Positions 8,017-16,504 of a DNA stretch of 64,000 nt are shown in pieces. Under the pieces are notes generated by a model. The model was not told where the DNA came from, made no database searches, and saw only the letters and a list, made by a program, of their open reading frames with translations. Both the position numbers and the translations under genes were made by a program. The DNA is from Paenirhodobacter hankyongi (lineage in GTDB: Bacteria > Pseudomonadota > Alphaproteobacteria > Rhodobacterales > Rhodobacteraceae): the NCBI RefSeq assembly GCF_003664585.1, contig NZ_RCHI01000001.1, positions 310,001 through 374,000 of the forward strand, given 5' to 3'. Every line of letters starts with the position of its first letter. Position 1 is the first letter of the stretch.

Positions 8017-9120
8017 TTGACGACTGCAGCGACCGACGAAGGTTTCGTCGTATTCGATCACGTCCAGAAGAGCTATGACGGCGAAACTCTGGTTGTGAAG
8101 GACCTTAACCTCTCGATCGGCAAGGGCGAATTCCTGACGATGCTCGGCCCGTCCGGCTCGGGCAAGACGACCTGCCTGATGATGCTGGCGGGGTTCGAGA
8201 CCGCGACGCACGGCGAGATACGCCTTGGCGGGACGAACATCAACCACCTGCCGCCACACAAGCGCGGCATCGGCATGGTGTTCCAGAACTATGCGCTTTT
8301 CCCGCACATGACGGTGGCCGAGAACCTGTCCTTCCCGCTCGAGGTGCGTGGCATGGGCAAGTCCGATCGCGAGGCGAAGGTGAAGCGCGCCCTCGACATG
8401 GTGCAGATGGGCAAGTTCGCGAACCGTCGCCCGGCGCAGATGTCGGGCGGCCAGCAGCAGCGCATCGCGCTGGCCCGCGCCCTCGTCTTCGATCCGGAAC
8501 TCGTGCTGATGGACGAGCCGCTCGGCGCGCTCGACAAGCAGCTGCGCGAGCACATGCAGTTCGAGATCAAGGCGCTGCACGAACGGCTGGGCATCACCGT
8601 CGTCTATGTCACCCACGACCAGGGCGAGGCGCTGACGATGTCGGACCGCGTTGCGGTGTTCAACGACGGCCGGATCCAGCAGCTGGCCCCGCCCGACGAG
8701 CTTTACGAGCGGCCGAAGAACAGCTTCGTCGCCCAGTTCATCGGCGAGAACAACAAGCTGCCCGGCACCGTCGAGAGCCTCGAGGAGGAAACCTGCACGG
8801 TGCGGCTGCAGACCGGCGAGCTGATCAACGCCACGCCCGTCAACATCCGCCACGTCGGGCAGGAGACGCTGGTCTCGATCCGCCCCGAGCGCATCGAGTT
8901 CAAACCCGAGATGATGCCGCCGGGTGCCCACATGATCGACGCCGAGGTGCTCGAGGTGATCTACATGGGCGACATCTTCCGCACCCGGATGCGGGTTGCC
9001 GGGATCGACGACTTCGTGATGAAGTCGCGCAACACGCTCGGCCAGACCAAGCTGCGTCCGGGCGAGAGGCTGAAGATCGGCTGGCATCCGCAGGACGCGC
9101 GCGCCCTCGACCCGATGTGA
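8017..9120 (+). CDS. ABC transporter ATP-binding protein, spermidine/putrescine (PotA) type
   Basis: The 367-residue ATPase has Walker A GPSGSGKTT (about residues 45-53), Q-loop VFQNYALFPHMTV, signature MSGGQQQRIALARAL, Walker B LVLMDEPLGAL and switch VTHDQGEALTM, then a C-terminal TOBE domain (about 285-365) as in PotA. It drives import through the two permeases downstream. The start is a TTG with AGGGGAG seven bases before it; no ATG lies between it and the conserved domain, so TTG is likely real. It is the first gene of an operon with the binding protein (90 bases downstream) and both permeases. The exact substrate (spermidine, putrescine, or an opine or amino-acid derivative) cannot be read from the ATPase. 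Confidence 0.92.
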   Translation: MTTAATDEGFVVFDHVQKSYDGETLVVKDLNLSIGKGEFLTMLGPSGSGKTTCLMMLAGFETATHGEIRLGGTNINHLPPHKRGIGMVFQNYALFPHMTVAENLSFPLEVRGMGKSDREAKVKRALDMVQMGKFANRRPAQMSGGQQQRIALARALVFDPELVLMDEPLGALDKQLREHMQFEIKALHERLGITVVYVTHDQGEALTMSDRVAVFNDGRIQQLAPPDELYERPKNSFVAQFIGENNKLPGTVESLEEETCTVRLQTGELINATPVNIRHVGQETLVSIRPERIEFKPEMMPPGAHMIDAEVLEVIYMGDIFRTRMRVAGIDDFVMKSRNTLGQTKLRPGERLKIGWHPQDARALDPM

Positions 9121-9209
9121 TCCGGGCGCAGCTCAAAAACGCGGGCGGCGGAACCGTCGCTCCGACAGAAATGACGACAAGTCAGACAAGACCAACAGGG
9201 GAGTAAACC

Positions 9210-10283
9210 ATGAAGAAACTTTTGATCCTCACCACCGCGCTGGTGGCGACGGGCTATGCCGCCTCGGCGCAGGAGCTCAACATCGTCTCCTGGGGCGGAT
9301 CCTACACCGTTTCGCAGGTCGAGGCCTATCACAAGCCCTTCACTGCGATGACCGGGGTCAAGATCAACTCGATCGACGCCGACAACCCGGCGACGCCGCT
9401 GAAGGCGCAGGTCGAGGCCGGCAACGTCTCGATCGACCTCGCCGACATCGAGCTTTCGGACGCGATCAGGCTGTGCGACGAAGGCCTGCTCGAGCCGATC
9501 GACCCGGCGATGCTGCCGCCGGCGCCCGATGGCACCCCGGCGACCGAGGACTTCGTGCCGGGCGCGATCCAGGACTGCGCCGTGGCGAACATCGTCTGGG
9601 GCACGGTCGTTGCCTATGACAAGACCAAGTTCCCGGGCAACGAACCCTCGACGCTGGCCGATTTCTTCGACACCACCAAATACCCGGGCAAGCGCGGCCT
9701 GCTGAAGACCGCCAAGCGCACCATGGAAATGGCGCTGGTCGCCGACGGCGTTGCGCCCGACAAGGTCTATGAGGTGCTCGGCACCGACGAGGGCGTGGCG
9801 CGCGCCTTCAAGAAGCTCGACAGCATCAAGAAGGACATCGTCTGGTGGGAAGCCGGCGCGCAGCCGCCGCAGCTGCTGGCCGATGGCGAAGTGGTGATGA
9901 CCACCGGCTACAACGGCCGTTTCTTCGCCGCCGAAGTGGGCGAGGGCAAGCCCTTCGGCACGATCTGGGACGGCGAATACATGGACTATGACCTCTGGGC
10001 GATCCCGAAGGGCGCGCCGCATCTCGAGGACGCGAAGAAGTTCCTGGCCTTCTCGACCGACACCCAGCGTCTGGCCGATCAGGCGAAATACATCGCCTAC
10101 GGCCCGGCCCGGAAATCGTCGAACGCGCTCATCGGCATGTACAAGGACGGCAAGACCGAGATGGCCCCCTACATGCCGACGAACCCGGAGAACATGAAGA
10201 ACCCGATCTGGACCGACCCGACCTTCTGGGCGGACCACGATGCGGAACTGGCCGAGAAGTTCAACGCCTGGCTCGCCAGCTGA
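9210..10283 (+). CDS. Periplasmic binding protein of the polyamine-type ABC transporter
   Basis: The 357-residue protein begins with a signal peptide (MKKLLILTTALVATGYAASA, cleavage before QE about residue 21), followed by LNIVSWGGSYTVSQVEAYHKPF, typical of the PotD/PotF group of extracellular solute-binding proteins. Further typical stretches are VAYDKTKFPG, TLADFFDTTKYPG and DYDLWAIPKGAPH. It captures the substrate in the periplasm and delivers it to the two permeases. GGGGAG precedes the ATG at 9210. A strong hairpin follows the stop, probably stabilising this message relative to the permeases. The ligand is unassigned; in Rhodobacteraceae close relatives of this group are annotated for polyamines or for taurine-like and opine compounds. 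Confidence 0.9.
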   Translation: MKKLLILTTALVATGYAASAQELNIVSWGGSYTVSQVEAYHKPFTAMTGVKINSIDADNPATPLKAQVEAGNVSIDLADIELSDAIRLCDEGLLEPIDPAMLPPAPDGTPATEDFVPGAIQDCAVANIVWGTVVAYDKTKFPGNEPSTLADFFDTTKYPGKRGLLKTAKRTMEMALVADGVAPDKVYEVLGTDEGVARAFKKLDSIKKDIVWWEAGAQPPQLLADGEVVMTTGYNGRFFAAEVGEGKPFGTIWDGEYMDYDLWAIPKGAPHLEDAKKFLAFSTDTQRLADQAKYIAYGPARKSSNALIGMYKDGKTEMAPYMPTNPENMKNPIWTDPTFWADHDAELAEKFNAWLAS

Positions 10284-10303
10284 TCGTCTGACCTTCAGAC
10301 TGC

Positions 10304-10328
10304 GGAGGACGGGGTTTCCCCGTCCTCC
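10304..10328 (+). terminator. Perfect hairpin between binding-protein and permease genes
   Basis: GGAGGACGGGG and CCCCGTCCTCC form an 11-bp perfect stem with a TTT loop, 20 bases after the binding-protein stop. It is followed by CTCTCCCCC without a T run. Such intercistronic hairpins typically raise the level of the binding-protein message and attenuate the permease genes. Confidence 0.7.
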
Positions 10329-10390
10329 CTCTCCCCCGCGCCGCCGCCTTCGCCGCGGTGGCCCCGACGCGCCTTCCGAAGGGGAACCGA

Positions 10391-11644
10391 ATGACCGACG
10401 CGACCTCCCAAATGATCACCACCGCGGACGGCAAGCCGCTCAAGGCCGCGCTTGCCGCCTCGCTTGCCGTGCGCCGCCGCCGCGCCTTCCTGCTTGTCGC
10501 GCCGCTCTTTCTGTTCATCCTGATCTCGTTCATCGTGCCGATCGGGCAGATGCTGTTCCAGTCGTTCTACAACGACACCTTCAGCAAGAACGCCCCGGCG
10601 CTGGTCGAGTGGTTCTCGACCCATCCCGAGGGCTCGGAGATCGACGAGAGCGCCTATGCCGCGCTCGCCGCAGACCTTGCATTGATGAAGAAGAACCGCA
10701 GTGCCGGCGAGGCGGGCACCCGGATCAACTATGACGTCTCGGGCACCCGCTCGCTCTTCACATCGACCGCGCGCGGCGCCGACAAGTTCCAGCCACCGTT
10801 CAAGGAGGCGATCCTGAAGGTCGAGAAGAAATGGGACGATCCGAACGTCTGGCGCGCGATGCGCTCGGCCTCGAGCCCGTTCACCCTCGACTTCTATCTC
10901 GCCGCGAACGACCTGACCCGTGACGAGACAGGCAAGATTGTGCCGGTGGCCGAGGGCCAGGCGATCTACAAGAAGCTGATGGGTCGCACGCTGATGCTCT
11001 CGCTCGAGATCACTGCGCTGTGCCTGCTGCTGGGCTTTCCGATCGCCTTCCTGCTGTCCTCGCTGCCGATGCGCAAGGCGATGCTGCTGATGATCCTGGT
11101 GCTGCTGCCGTTCTGGACCTCGCTCCTGGTGCGCACCACCGCCTGGATGGTGCTGCTGCAAAGCCAGGGCGTGGTGAACGACCTGCTGGTCTGGCTGGGC
11201 CTGATCCGCGACGACCACCGCATCCAGATGATGTATAACGAGACCGGCACGATCGTGGCGATGACCCACATCCTGCTGCCCTTCACCATCCTGCCCCTCT
11301 ATTCGGTGATGAAGACGATCCCGCCCAGCTATGTGCGCGCGGCGCGCTCGCTTGGCGCCACGTCCTGGACCGCCTTCCGCCGGGTCTATCTGCCGCAGAC
11401 GCTGCCCGGCATCGGGGCAGGGGGGCTTTTGGTCTTCATCCTGGCGATGGGCTATTACATCACCCCGGCGCTCGTCGGCGGCGCCGATGGCCAGATGATT
11501 TCCAACATGATCGCGATGCACATGCAGAAGACGCTGAACTGGTCGCTGGCCGCGGCGCTCGCCGCCGAGCTGCTGGCGATCGTGCTGATCTTCTTCTGGA
11601 TCTACGACAAGCTTGTCGGCATCGACAAGATGAAGCTCGGCTGA
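10391..11644 (+). CDS. ABC transporter permease, PotB type, with large periplasmic insertion
   Basis: The 417-residue inner-membrane protein has a first helix at about residues 31-53, then an insertion of about 140 mostly polar residues before the second helix (about residue 195), then five further helices. The EAA loop reads YVRAARSLGATSWTAFRRVYLP, the contact site for the ATPase. Ordinary PotB proteins are about 280 residues, so the insertion after helix 1 accounts for the extra length; this long form is known among transporters of this subgroup. The ATG at 10391 follows AAGGGGAACCGA; an upstream in-frame ATG at 10358 lacks a binding site. The next permease begins 13 bases after its stop. 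Confidence 0.9.
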   Translation: MTDATSQMITTADGKPLKAALAASLAVRRRRAFLLVAPLFLFILISFIVPIGQMLFQSFYNDTFSKNAPALVEWFSTHPEGSEIDESAYAALAADLALMKKNRSAGEAGTRINYDVSGTRSLFTSTARGADKFQPPFKEAILKVEKKWDDPNVWRAMRSASSPFTLDFYLAANDLTRDETGKIVPVAEGQAIYKKLMGRTLMLSLEITALCLLLGFPIAFLLSSLPMRKAMLLMILVLLPFWTSLLVRTTAWMVLLQSQGVVNDLLVWLGLIRDDHRIQMMYNETGTIVAMTHILLPFTILPLYSVMKTIPPSYVRAARSLGATSWTAFRRVYLPQTLPGIGAGGLLVFILAMGYYITPALVGGADGQMISNMIAMHMQKTLNWSLAAALAAELLAIVLIFFWIYDKLVGIDKMKLG

Positions 11645-11657
11645 GGAGAGAGGACCG

Positions 11658-12617
11658 ATGGCGCTTCCCGTCTACGCAAGCCCGCTCGAAAGGCTGTGGC
11701 ATTACACTTACCTGGTGATCTGCGCGCTGATCCTGATCTTTCTGATCGCGCCGATCATCATCGTGATCCCGCTCAGCTTCAACGCGGAGCCCTACTTCAC
11801 CTTCACCCAGAAGATGCTGACCTTCGACCCCGAGGGCTACTCGTTGCGCTGGTATGATGCGCTCCTCACCTTCGGCATGCAGAACCCCGAGGCCGAGCGC
11901 GGCTCTGCCTTCTGGTGGGATTTCTGGCACAACGCCACCTGGATGCAGGTGACGAAGAACTCGGTCATCATCGGCGTCTGCGCGACGCTGCTCTCGGCGG
12001 GCCTCGGCACCATCGCGGCGCTCGGCCTGACCCGGCCCGAGATGCCCTTCCGCAAGCAGATCACCGCGGTGCTGATCTCGCCGATGATCGTGCCGATCAT
12101 CATCTCGGCCACGGGCATGTTCTTCTTCTACTCGGGCCAGTGGCTGCCGGTGCTCAGCCTGTCGGGCGGGGTGCATCTGGAATGGGGGCGGCTTGCGGGC
12201 ACCTATGCGGGGATCATCCTCGCCCATGCCGCGCTTGGCATTCCCTTCGTCATCATCACGGTGACGGCGACGCTCTCGGGATTTGACCAGTCGCTGGTGC
12301 GGGCGGCGGCCTCGCTTGGCGCGAACCCGCGCACGGCCTTCTTCCGGGTGGTGATGCCGCTCATCCTGCCGGGCGTGGTCTCGGGCGGCCTCTTCGCCTT
12401 CGTGACCTCGTTCGACGAGGTGGTCGCGGTGCTCTTCATCGCCAACCACGATCAGCAGACGATCCCGCGGCAGATGTGGAACGGCATCCGCGAACAGATC
12501 TCGCCGGCGATCCTCGCTGTGGCGACGATCCTCGTGGTGATCTCGATCGCGCTTCTGGCCACGGTCGAGCTGCTGCGCCGCCGCTCGGAACGGCTGCGCG
12601 GTCTCAGCCCGCGCTGA
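11658..12617 (+). CDS. ABC transporter permease, PotC type
   Basis: This 319-residue inner-membrane protein is the second permease of the polyamine-type system. It has an N-terminal helix at about residues 18-40 (LVICALILIFLIAPIIIVIPLSF), five further helices and an EAA loop LVRAAASLGANPRTAFFRVVMP. A shorter insertion of about 30 residues (around NPEAERGSAFWW) lies after the first helix. The GGAGAGAGGACC sequence before the ATG is a good binding site. The gene's last 14 bases overlap the 3' end of the convergent exopolysaccharide polymerase gene. Confidence 0.92.
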   Translation: MALPVYASPLERLWHYTYLVICALILIFLIAPIIIVIPLSFNAEPYFTFTQKMLTFDPEGYSLRWYDALLTFGMQNPEAERGSAFWWDFWHNATWMQVTKNSVIIGVCATLLSAGLGTIAALGLTRPEMPFRKQITAVLISPMIVPIIISATGMFFFYSGQWLPVLSLSGGVHLEWGRLAGTYAGIILAHAALGIPFVIITVTATLSGFDQSLVRAAASLGANPRTAFFRVVMPLILPGVVSGGLFAFVTSFDEVVAVLFIANHDQQTIPRQMWNGIREQISPAILAVATILVVISIALLATVELLRRRSERLRGLSPR

Positions 12618-13968
12618 GCGGGCCCCCGGAACCGGACGACGCAGGCAGGGGGGCTTCGGCCCCCCTGTCGCGTTGCGGAGGCTGGCATTCGGGGGGCCGG
12701 GCACGGCGGGCCTGTTCGCGCAGGTTCACCCCAAGCGCCATCAGTGCCGGCCACAGCATATAGGCCTCGATCTCCAGGTTCTCGCCGAAGGACAGCAGCA
12801 GGATCGTCATCATCACGCCAAGGGGCAGCCGCCCCGCGGCGCCCCGCCCGGCCTCGAGCAGCGCGTTCAGGGTCTGCAGCACCATCGGCACCAGAAGCCC
12901 GGTGAAGCCGACGATGCCCTTGACGAACAAGAGCCCCCACCAGGTGTGATGGCTGCCGATCGGCATGTGCTCGACGACATGGCCGCCGGGCGCGACGGTG
13001 CCATGGCCGAACCAGAAGGCCTCGGCCCGCCAGCGCTCGCCGGCGATGCGCTGCAGCGTCTCGCGCACCCGGGTGCTGTCGGCGCGCGCGCCCTTGAAGG
13101 CCGCGACCGCATCGCCCATGAGCCGCGCAAGCGTCGGGCCCAGAACGGCAAGCGAGGCCGCGAGTCCCGCAAGCGTCATCCAGACCGCACTGCGGGCGAC
13201 GAGCGGCACCATCCGTGGCCCGATCGTGCAGGCGACAAGGCCGATCATCCCCATGCGCGATTTCGACAGCACGATCATCGCCAGCCCGCCCGCCAGCCCG
13301 GCGATCCGCCAGCGCCTCTCTTTCTCTTCCAGCGCGAAGACCACCATGATGACGCCCAGAAGCGCCGCAAAGGGCGACCAGGGGGCATAGAACTGCCAGC
13401 GCGGGGTCCAGCTCGCCGGGTCATAGGTGAAGAGGTAGACGCTGAAATACTCGGGCCCCGGGCCGCCGATCGCCTTCAGCGGCGAGGTGAAGATCTTCTC
13501 GGGCAGATGCAGGATCGGGGCGAGGAACAGGAGGGGCGTCAGGCAGGCCGTCCACAGCCCGACGACGCATTGCCCGCGCACCAGGATCTCGCGCCGCACC
13601 GGCAGCACCGCGCCGGCGAGCAGGAACAGCGGGATCAGCGCCCAGCCCTTCATCCAGCCGATCGTCGACTTGATCGTGGCGCCGGTGCCAAGGCCCCAGT
13701 CGAGATGCCCGACCCAGAGCGCGATCAGCAGCACGGCCATGCCCGCGAACCAGACCAGCACCAGCCCCGGCACCGGGCCGGTGGCGCGCAGGTCGGGCCG
13801 GATCGCCGGGCCGAGGTAGAGCGAGAGTGCCGCCAGCATCGCCAGCGTCCAGCCCAGCACCGGCCCCGCGACATAGAGGGCGCCGAGGAAGTAGAGCGGC
13901 CAGGTCCAGACCTGCGCCTTCCACACCATCGCCTCGGCCGGGTTGGCGGGGGCGAGTGGCGCGGTCAT
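12604..13968 (-). CDS. Exopolysaccharide polymerase / O-antigen-ligase-like (Wzy-type) membrane protein
   Basis: The 454-residue protein has about ten hydrophobic segments and a larger loop around residues 290-345. The KSRMG sequence after a helix and the GSHHTWWGLLFVKGIVG sequence after the loop are typical of the O-antigen ligase / Wzy family, which joins lipid-linked repeat units at the periplasmic side of the inner membrane. The C-terminal 40 residues are polar and Pro-rich. Its ATG overlaps the stop of the chain-length gene by four bases (ATGA), so the two are translated together. Sequence similarity in this family is low, so polymerase rather than ligase is inferred from the surrounding Wzx/Wzz/Wza genes. 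Confidence 0.75.
   Translation of the reverse strand: MTAPLAPANPAEAMVWKAQVWTWPLYFLGALYVAGPVLGWTLAMLAALSLYLGPAIRPDLRATGPVPGLVLVWFAGMAVLLIALWVGHLDWGLGTGATIKSTIGWMKGWALIPLFLLAGAVLPVRREILVRGQCVVGLWTACLTPLLFLAPILHLPEKIFTSPLKAIGGPGPEYFSVYLFTYDPASWTPRWQFYAPWSPFAALLGVIMVVFALEEKERRWRIAGLAGGLAMIVLSKSRMGMIGLVACTIGPRMVPLVARSAVWMTLAGLAASLAVLGPTLARLMGDAVAAFKGARADSTRVRETLQRIAGERWRAEAFWFGHGTVAPGGHVVEHMPIGSHHTWWGLLFVKGIVGFTGLLVPMVLQTLNALLEAGRGAAGRLPLGVMMTILLLSFGENLEIEAYMLWPALMALGVNLREQARRARPPECQPPQRDRGAEAPLPASSGSGGPLSAG
12646..12667 (+). terminator. UUCG-loop hairpin after the polyamine-type operon
   Basis: A nine-base perfect stem with a TTCG tetraloop lies 29 bases after the PotC-type stop. It sits inside the 3' end of the convergent polymerase gene and has no T run, so it may end the rightward transcript only partly. 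Confidence 0.45.
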
Positions 13969-15464
13969 GGCGCGGCGGTCGCGACCGGGCGCGGCGCCAG
14001 AAGCCGGCCGATCAGCGGCTTGCGCACCCAGCCAAGAGTGAGCCCGATCAGCAGGAAGATCGTCGCCGCACCGCCCGCCGCAATCGCCAGCCCGCGCCGC
14101 GGCGAGGAGGGGGCATCGGGCAGCGACGGGTCCTCGAGCACCTGCACCAGCGGGTAGGAGGCGTAAAGATCGGTCTTCGCACTGCCCGAGCGTGCCATCG
14201 CCGAGGCAAGAACCGTTTCCGCGACGCGGAAGTTGCGCTCGCCATCCTCGAGCCGCGCGGCAGGCGCGCGCAGCGCCTCGACCCGGGTCTCCATCGTCGC
14301 GAGCCGCGCGCGCTGGCTCGCACGTTCCGCCGCGAGCCCCGCCCGCGCCGTCTCGGCCGCGACGAGGTCGCGCAGCAGCCCGGCGCGCTCGTCCGCGCGG
14401 GTGAGGTCGAGCGTGGCAAGCTGCGCCGGGGCGAGCCCGGTCAGCGCCTCGGCATGGGCCAGCATCCGGGCGCGCGCCGCGGCAAAGCCCGCCTCGGCGG
14501 TACGCCGTTCGGGATGGCCGGGGCCGAGCCGCGACAGCGGGGCGAGCGCCGCCGCCGCCTCGGCCGCCGCGGTGGCAAGGGCCGCGTGCTGCGCATCGGC
14601 CTGCAGCTTGAGCAGCGCCGCCGCGAGTTCCGGGGTGACGCCCAGCCGGGTCTCGAGGCTCGCCTCGGCCTCGGTCCGGTCGTCAAGCTGCGCCGACAGA
14701 TCCGCCACGCGGGCGCGCAGGGCGTCCGTCTCGCTGACCAGGGCGGCATATTGCGCGGCCGAGGCAAGGCCGCTGTCGCTCTGCAGTCGTGCCACCTCGG
14801 CCCGGGTGGCGGCGACGGTGGCGCGGTACTCCTCGATCGCGCGATCCTCGCTGCCGCGCCGCTGCGCCTGTTCGTCATGGCGCAGCGCATCAAGCGCGCT
14901 GAAGAAGGCCGCAAGCAGCGCGCCGGCGCGCGCCTGCGCCTCTTCGGGGCTGGGACCGGTCAGCTCGAGCTGGATCAGCCCGGTCTGATCGACCAGCTCG
15001 ATCCGCGGCTTGCCGAAGTCCCGCGGCGCCATCCCCCGGCGCGCGGCGGCGGCGGCAAGGATGCGGTCGGCCGAGAGCAGCCGCTTGTAGGTCTCGGTCG
15101 GGCTGACGGTGCTTGACGAAAACGGCGAGGGCGCCGCCGAGGAGGCCTGCCCGAGCTGGTCGAGATTGACCGAGGCAGAGCTGCCCGAGCCCGGCAGGAT
15201 CAGCGACAGTTCGGAGCTGTAGCGCAGCGGCGCCTTCGCCAGATAGGCGCCGATCGGCGTCCAGATCGCCGCCGCGCCCAGCAGCGCAATCACGCCATAG
15301 CGGGGCAGGCGGCCGGCATCATCGAGCCGACCGCCGCCGACGAGCCGCAGCCACGAGAGCTCGCGCCACGTCCGTCGCTTGAAGAGGAGACGCCCGCCGC
15401 GACCGCTCGCCGTGCTGAGAGTGGTGGCTTCGGCGCTTGCAAGCGGCGTGTCATTCAACATCAT
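13965..15464 (-). CDS. Wzz-type polysaccharide chain-length / co-polymerase protein
   Basis: The 499-residue protein has a transmembrane helix at about residues 55-76, a long periplasmic part that is largely coiled coil (about 190-430, rich in Ala, Glu and Arg), and a second helix at about 458-482. This is the layout of polysaccharide co-polymerases, which set chain length and couple synthesis to the export channel. No Walker motifs or tyrosine cluster follow the second helix, so the fused BY-kinase domain of many such proteins is absent. GGAGAGGAGG precedes the ATG pair at 15464/15461. The gene is the first of a two-gene leftward operon and lies just downstream of a perfect operator-like palindrome (15555-15576). 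Confidence 0.82.
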   Translation of the reverse strand: MMLNDTPLASAEATTLSTASGRGGRLLFKRRTWRELSWLRLVGGGRLDDAGRLPRYGVIALLGAAAIWTPIGAYLAKAPLRYSSELSLILPGSGSSASVNLDQLGQASSAAPSPFSSSTVSPTETYKRLLSADRILAAAAARRGMAPRDFGKPRIELVDQTGLIQLELTGPSPEEAQARAGALLAAFFSALDALRHDEQAQRRGSEDRAIEEYRATVAATRAEVARLQSDSGLASAAQYAALVSETDALRARVADLSAQLDDRTEAEASLETRLGVTPELAAALLKLQADAQHAALATAAAEAAAALAPLSRLGPGHPERRTAEAGFAAARARMLAHAEALTGLAPAQLATLDLTRADERAGLLRDLVAAETARAGLAAERASQRARLATMETRVEALRAPAARLEDGERNFRVAETVLASAMARSGSAKTDLYASYPLVQVLEDPSLPDAPSSPRRGLAIAAGGAATIFLLIGLTLGWVRKPLIGRLLAPRPVATAAP

Positions 15465-15554
15465 GGCCAGCGCCTCCTCTCCTTCCTTCTAGCGCAGCGC
15501 GCCGGCGAATGCCGCCGCGAGGAGGGATCGGCCGGGGACGCGATGGGAGAGGGC

Positions 15555-15576
15555 GACCTATCCGTCCGGATAGGTC
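15555..15576. promoter_or_regulatory. Perfect operator-like palindrome upstream of the wzz-type gene
   Basis: GACCTATCC-GTCC-GGATAGGTC is a perfect 9+9 inverted repeat with a four-base spacer. It lies 91 bases before the wzz-type start and touches the stop codon of the response-regulator gene. Near-identical palindromes occur at 17931-17956 (perfect) and, degenerate, at 16340-16361 and 22587-22606. It could be the binding site of the LuxR-type regulator encoded alongside; the same sequence could also fold as an RNA hairpin. Confidence 0.7.
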
Positions 15577-16225
15577 AGAACAGCCCCGCGTCGCGCGCGA
15601 TCATCGCCGCCTGGGTGCGGTTATGGGCGCCGATCTTCCGGTAGAGCGTCTTCACGTGCAGCTTGACCGTGGGCTCGGTCACCTCGAGATCGCGGGCGAT
15701 CTCCTTGTTCGACTTGCCCTCGACGAGGCCCTCGAGCACCTCGGCCTCGCGCCGGGTCAGCCGTTCGCGCAGCGGGTGGGCTGGGTCCTCGGCGGCGCCG
15801 CGCAGGAAGTCGAGCGGCGCATATTGCTCGCCCATGGCCATGAAGCGCACAGCATTGACCAGCGATTTCGCGGCAAGTGTCTTCGGCACATAGCCCGCCG
15901 CACCAAGCGCCAGCGCGCGTTCGGCAAGCTCCGGCGTGCCGGTGCCCGAGATCAGCGCCACCCGCTGCCCGCCGTCGAGCGCAAGGATCTGCTCGAGCCC
16001 CTCGAGCCCGTTCATTCCCGGCATCGCGAGGTCGAGCAGCACGAGGTCATAGGCCGGTCCGCGCCGGATCGCGGCGATGGCCGCGGGCAGGTCGGCGACG
16101 GTCTCGGCCACCATGCCGCCCTCGCTTTCGAGGAACAGCACCAGCGTGTCGCGCAGCAGGTCGTGGTCGTCGGCGATCAGGACGCGCAGGGGCGCCCCGG
16201 GGCCGCCGGCCGGTCTCGTGGTCAC
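15575..16225 (-). CDS. LuxR/NarL-type response regulator of the exopolysaccharide cluster
   Basis: The 216-residue protein has an N-terminal receiver domain (acidic pair in LIADDHD, phospho-acceptor D65 in LVLLDLAMPG, conserved Lys in YVPKTL) and a C-terminal LuxR helix-turn-helix (LTRREAEVLEGLVEGKSNKEIA, then TVKLHVKTLYRKIGA). I choose the GTG at 16225, which has GGGAGGAGAG about seven bases upstream; the ATG 15 codons earlier has no binding site and precedes a non-conserved stretch. It probably receives phosphate from the hybrid kinase at 18639-21296 and binds the TATCC-N4-GGATA palindromes of the cluster. Both statements are inferences from content and position. Confidence 0.88.
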   Translation of the reverse strand: MTTRPAGGPGAPLRVLIADDHDLLRDTLVLFLESEGGMVAETVADLPAAIAAIRRGPAYDLVLLDLAMPGMNGLEGLEQILALDGGQRVALISGTGTPELAERALALGAAGYVPKTLAAKSLVNAVRFMAMGEQYAPLDFLRGAAEDPAHPLRERLTRREAEVLEGLVEGKSNKEIARDLEVTEPTVKLHVKTLYRKIGAHNRTQAAMIARDAGLF

Positions 16226-16339
16226 GGCTGCTCTCCTCCCGGTTGATTCGCCTGGCGGATATGGTTGCATGTTGCGGCCCTCCCGTCGCTTTCATTGCAC
16301 CAGATCATGGCGATTTTGGGGTGGGCTGCGGGATAGGGG

Positions 16340-16361
16340 GACCTATCCGGCCGGATGGGAC
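16340..16361. promoter_or_regulatory. Degenerate operator-like palindrome between regulator and initiating glycosyltransferase
   Basis: GACCTATCC-GGCC-GGATGGGAC is an imperfect copy (two mismatches in the right arm) of the palindrome at 15555-15576. Extra half-sites GGATAGG (16331-16337) and CCTATCC (16405-16411) lie in the same 279-base divergent intergenic region, which serves the response regulator (leftward) and the GT26 fusion gene (rightward). Confidence 0.6.
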
Positions 16362-16504
16362 AGCCTGTCGCGGCGGGGCAGAGGGCCGCTGCGGCGGGAC
16401 AGCGGCCTATCCCGGGGCGGGGCGCGCCCCTCCCGCCGCGTGCTGGAGCGGGCAGGGGCAGGGCAGGCAGGTTGGGGGCAGATCCATGCTTCCGGAGACC
16501 CGCC

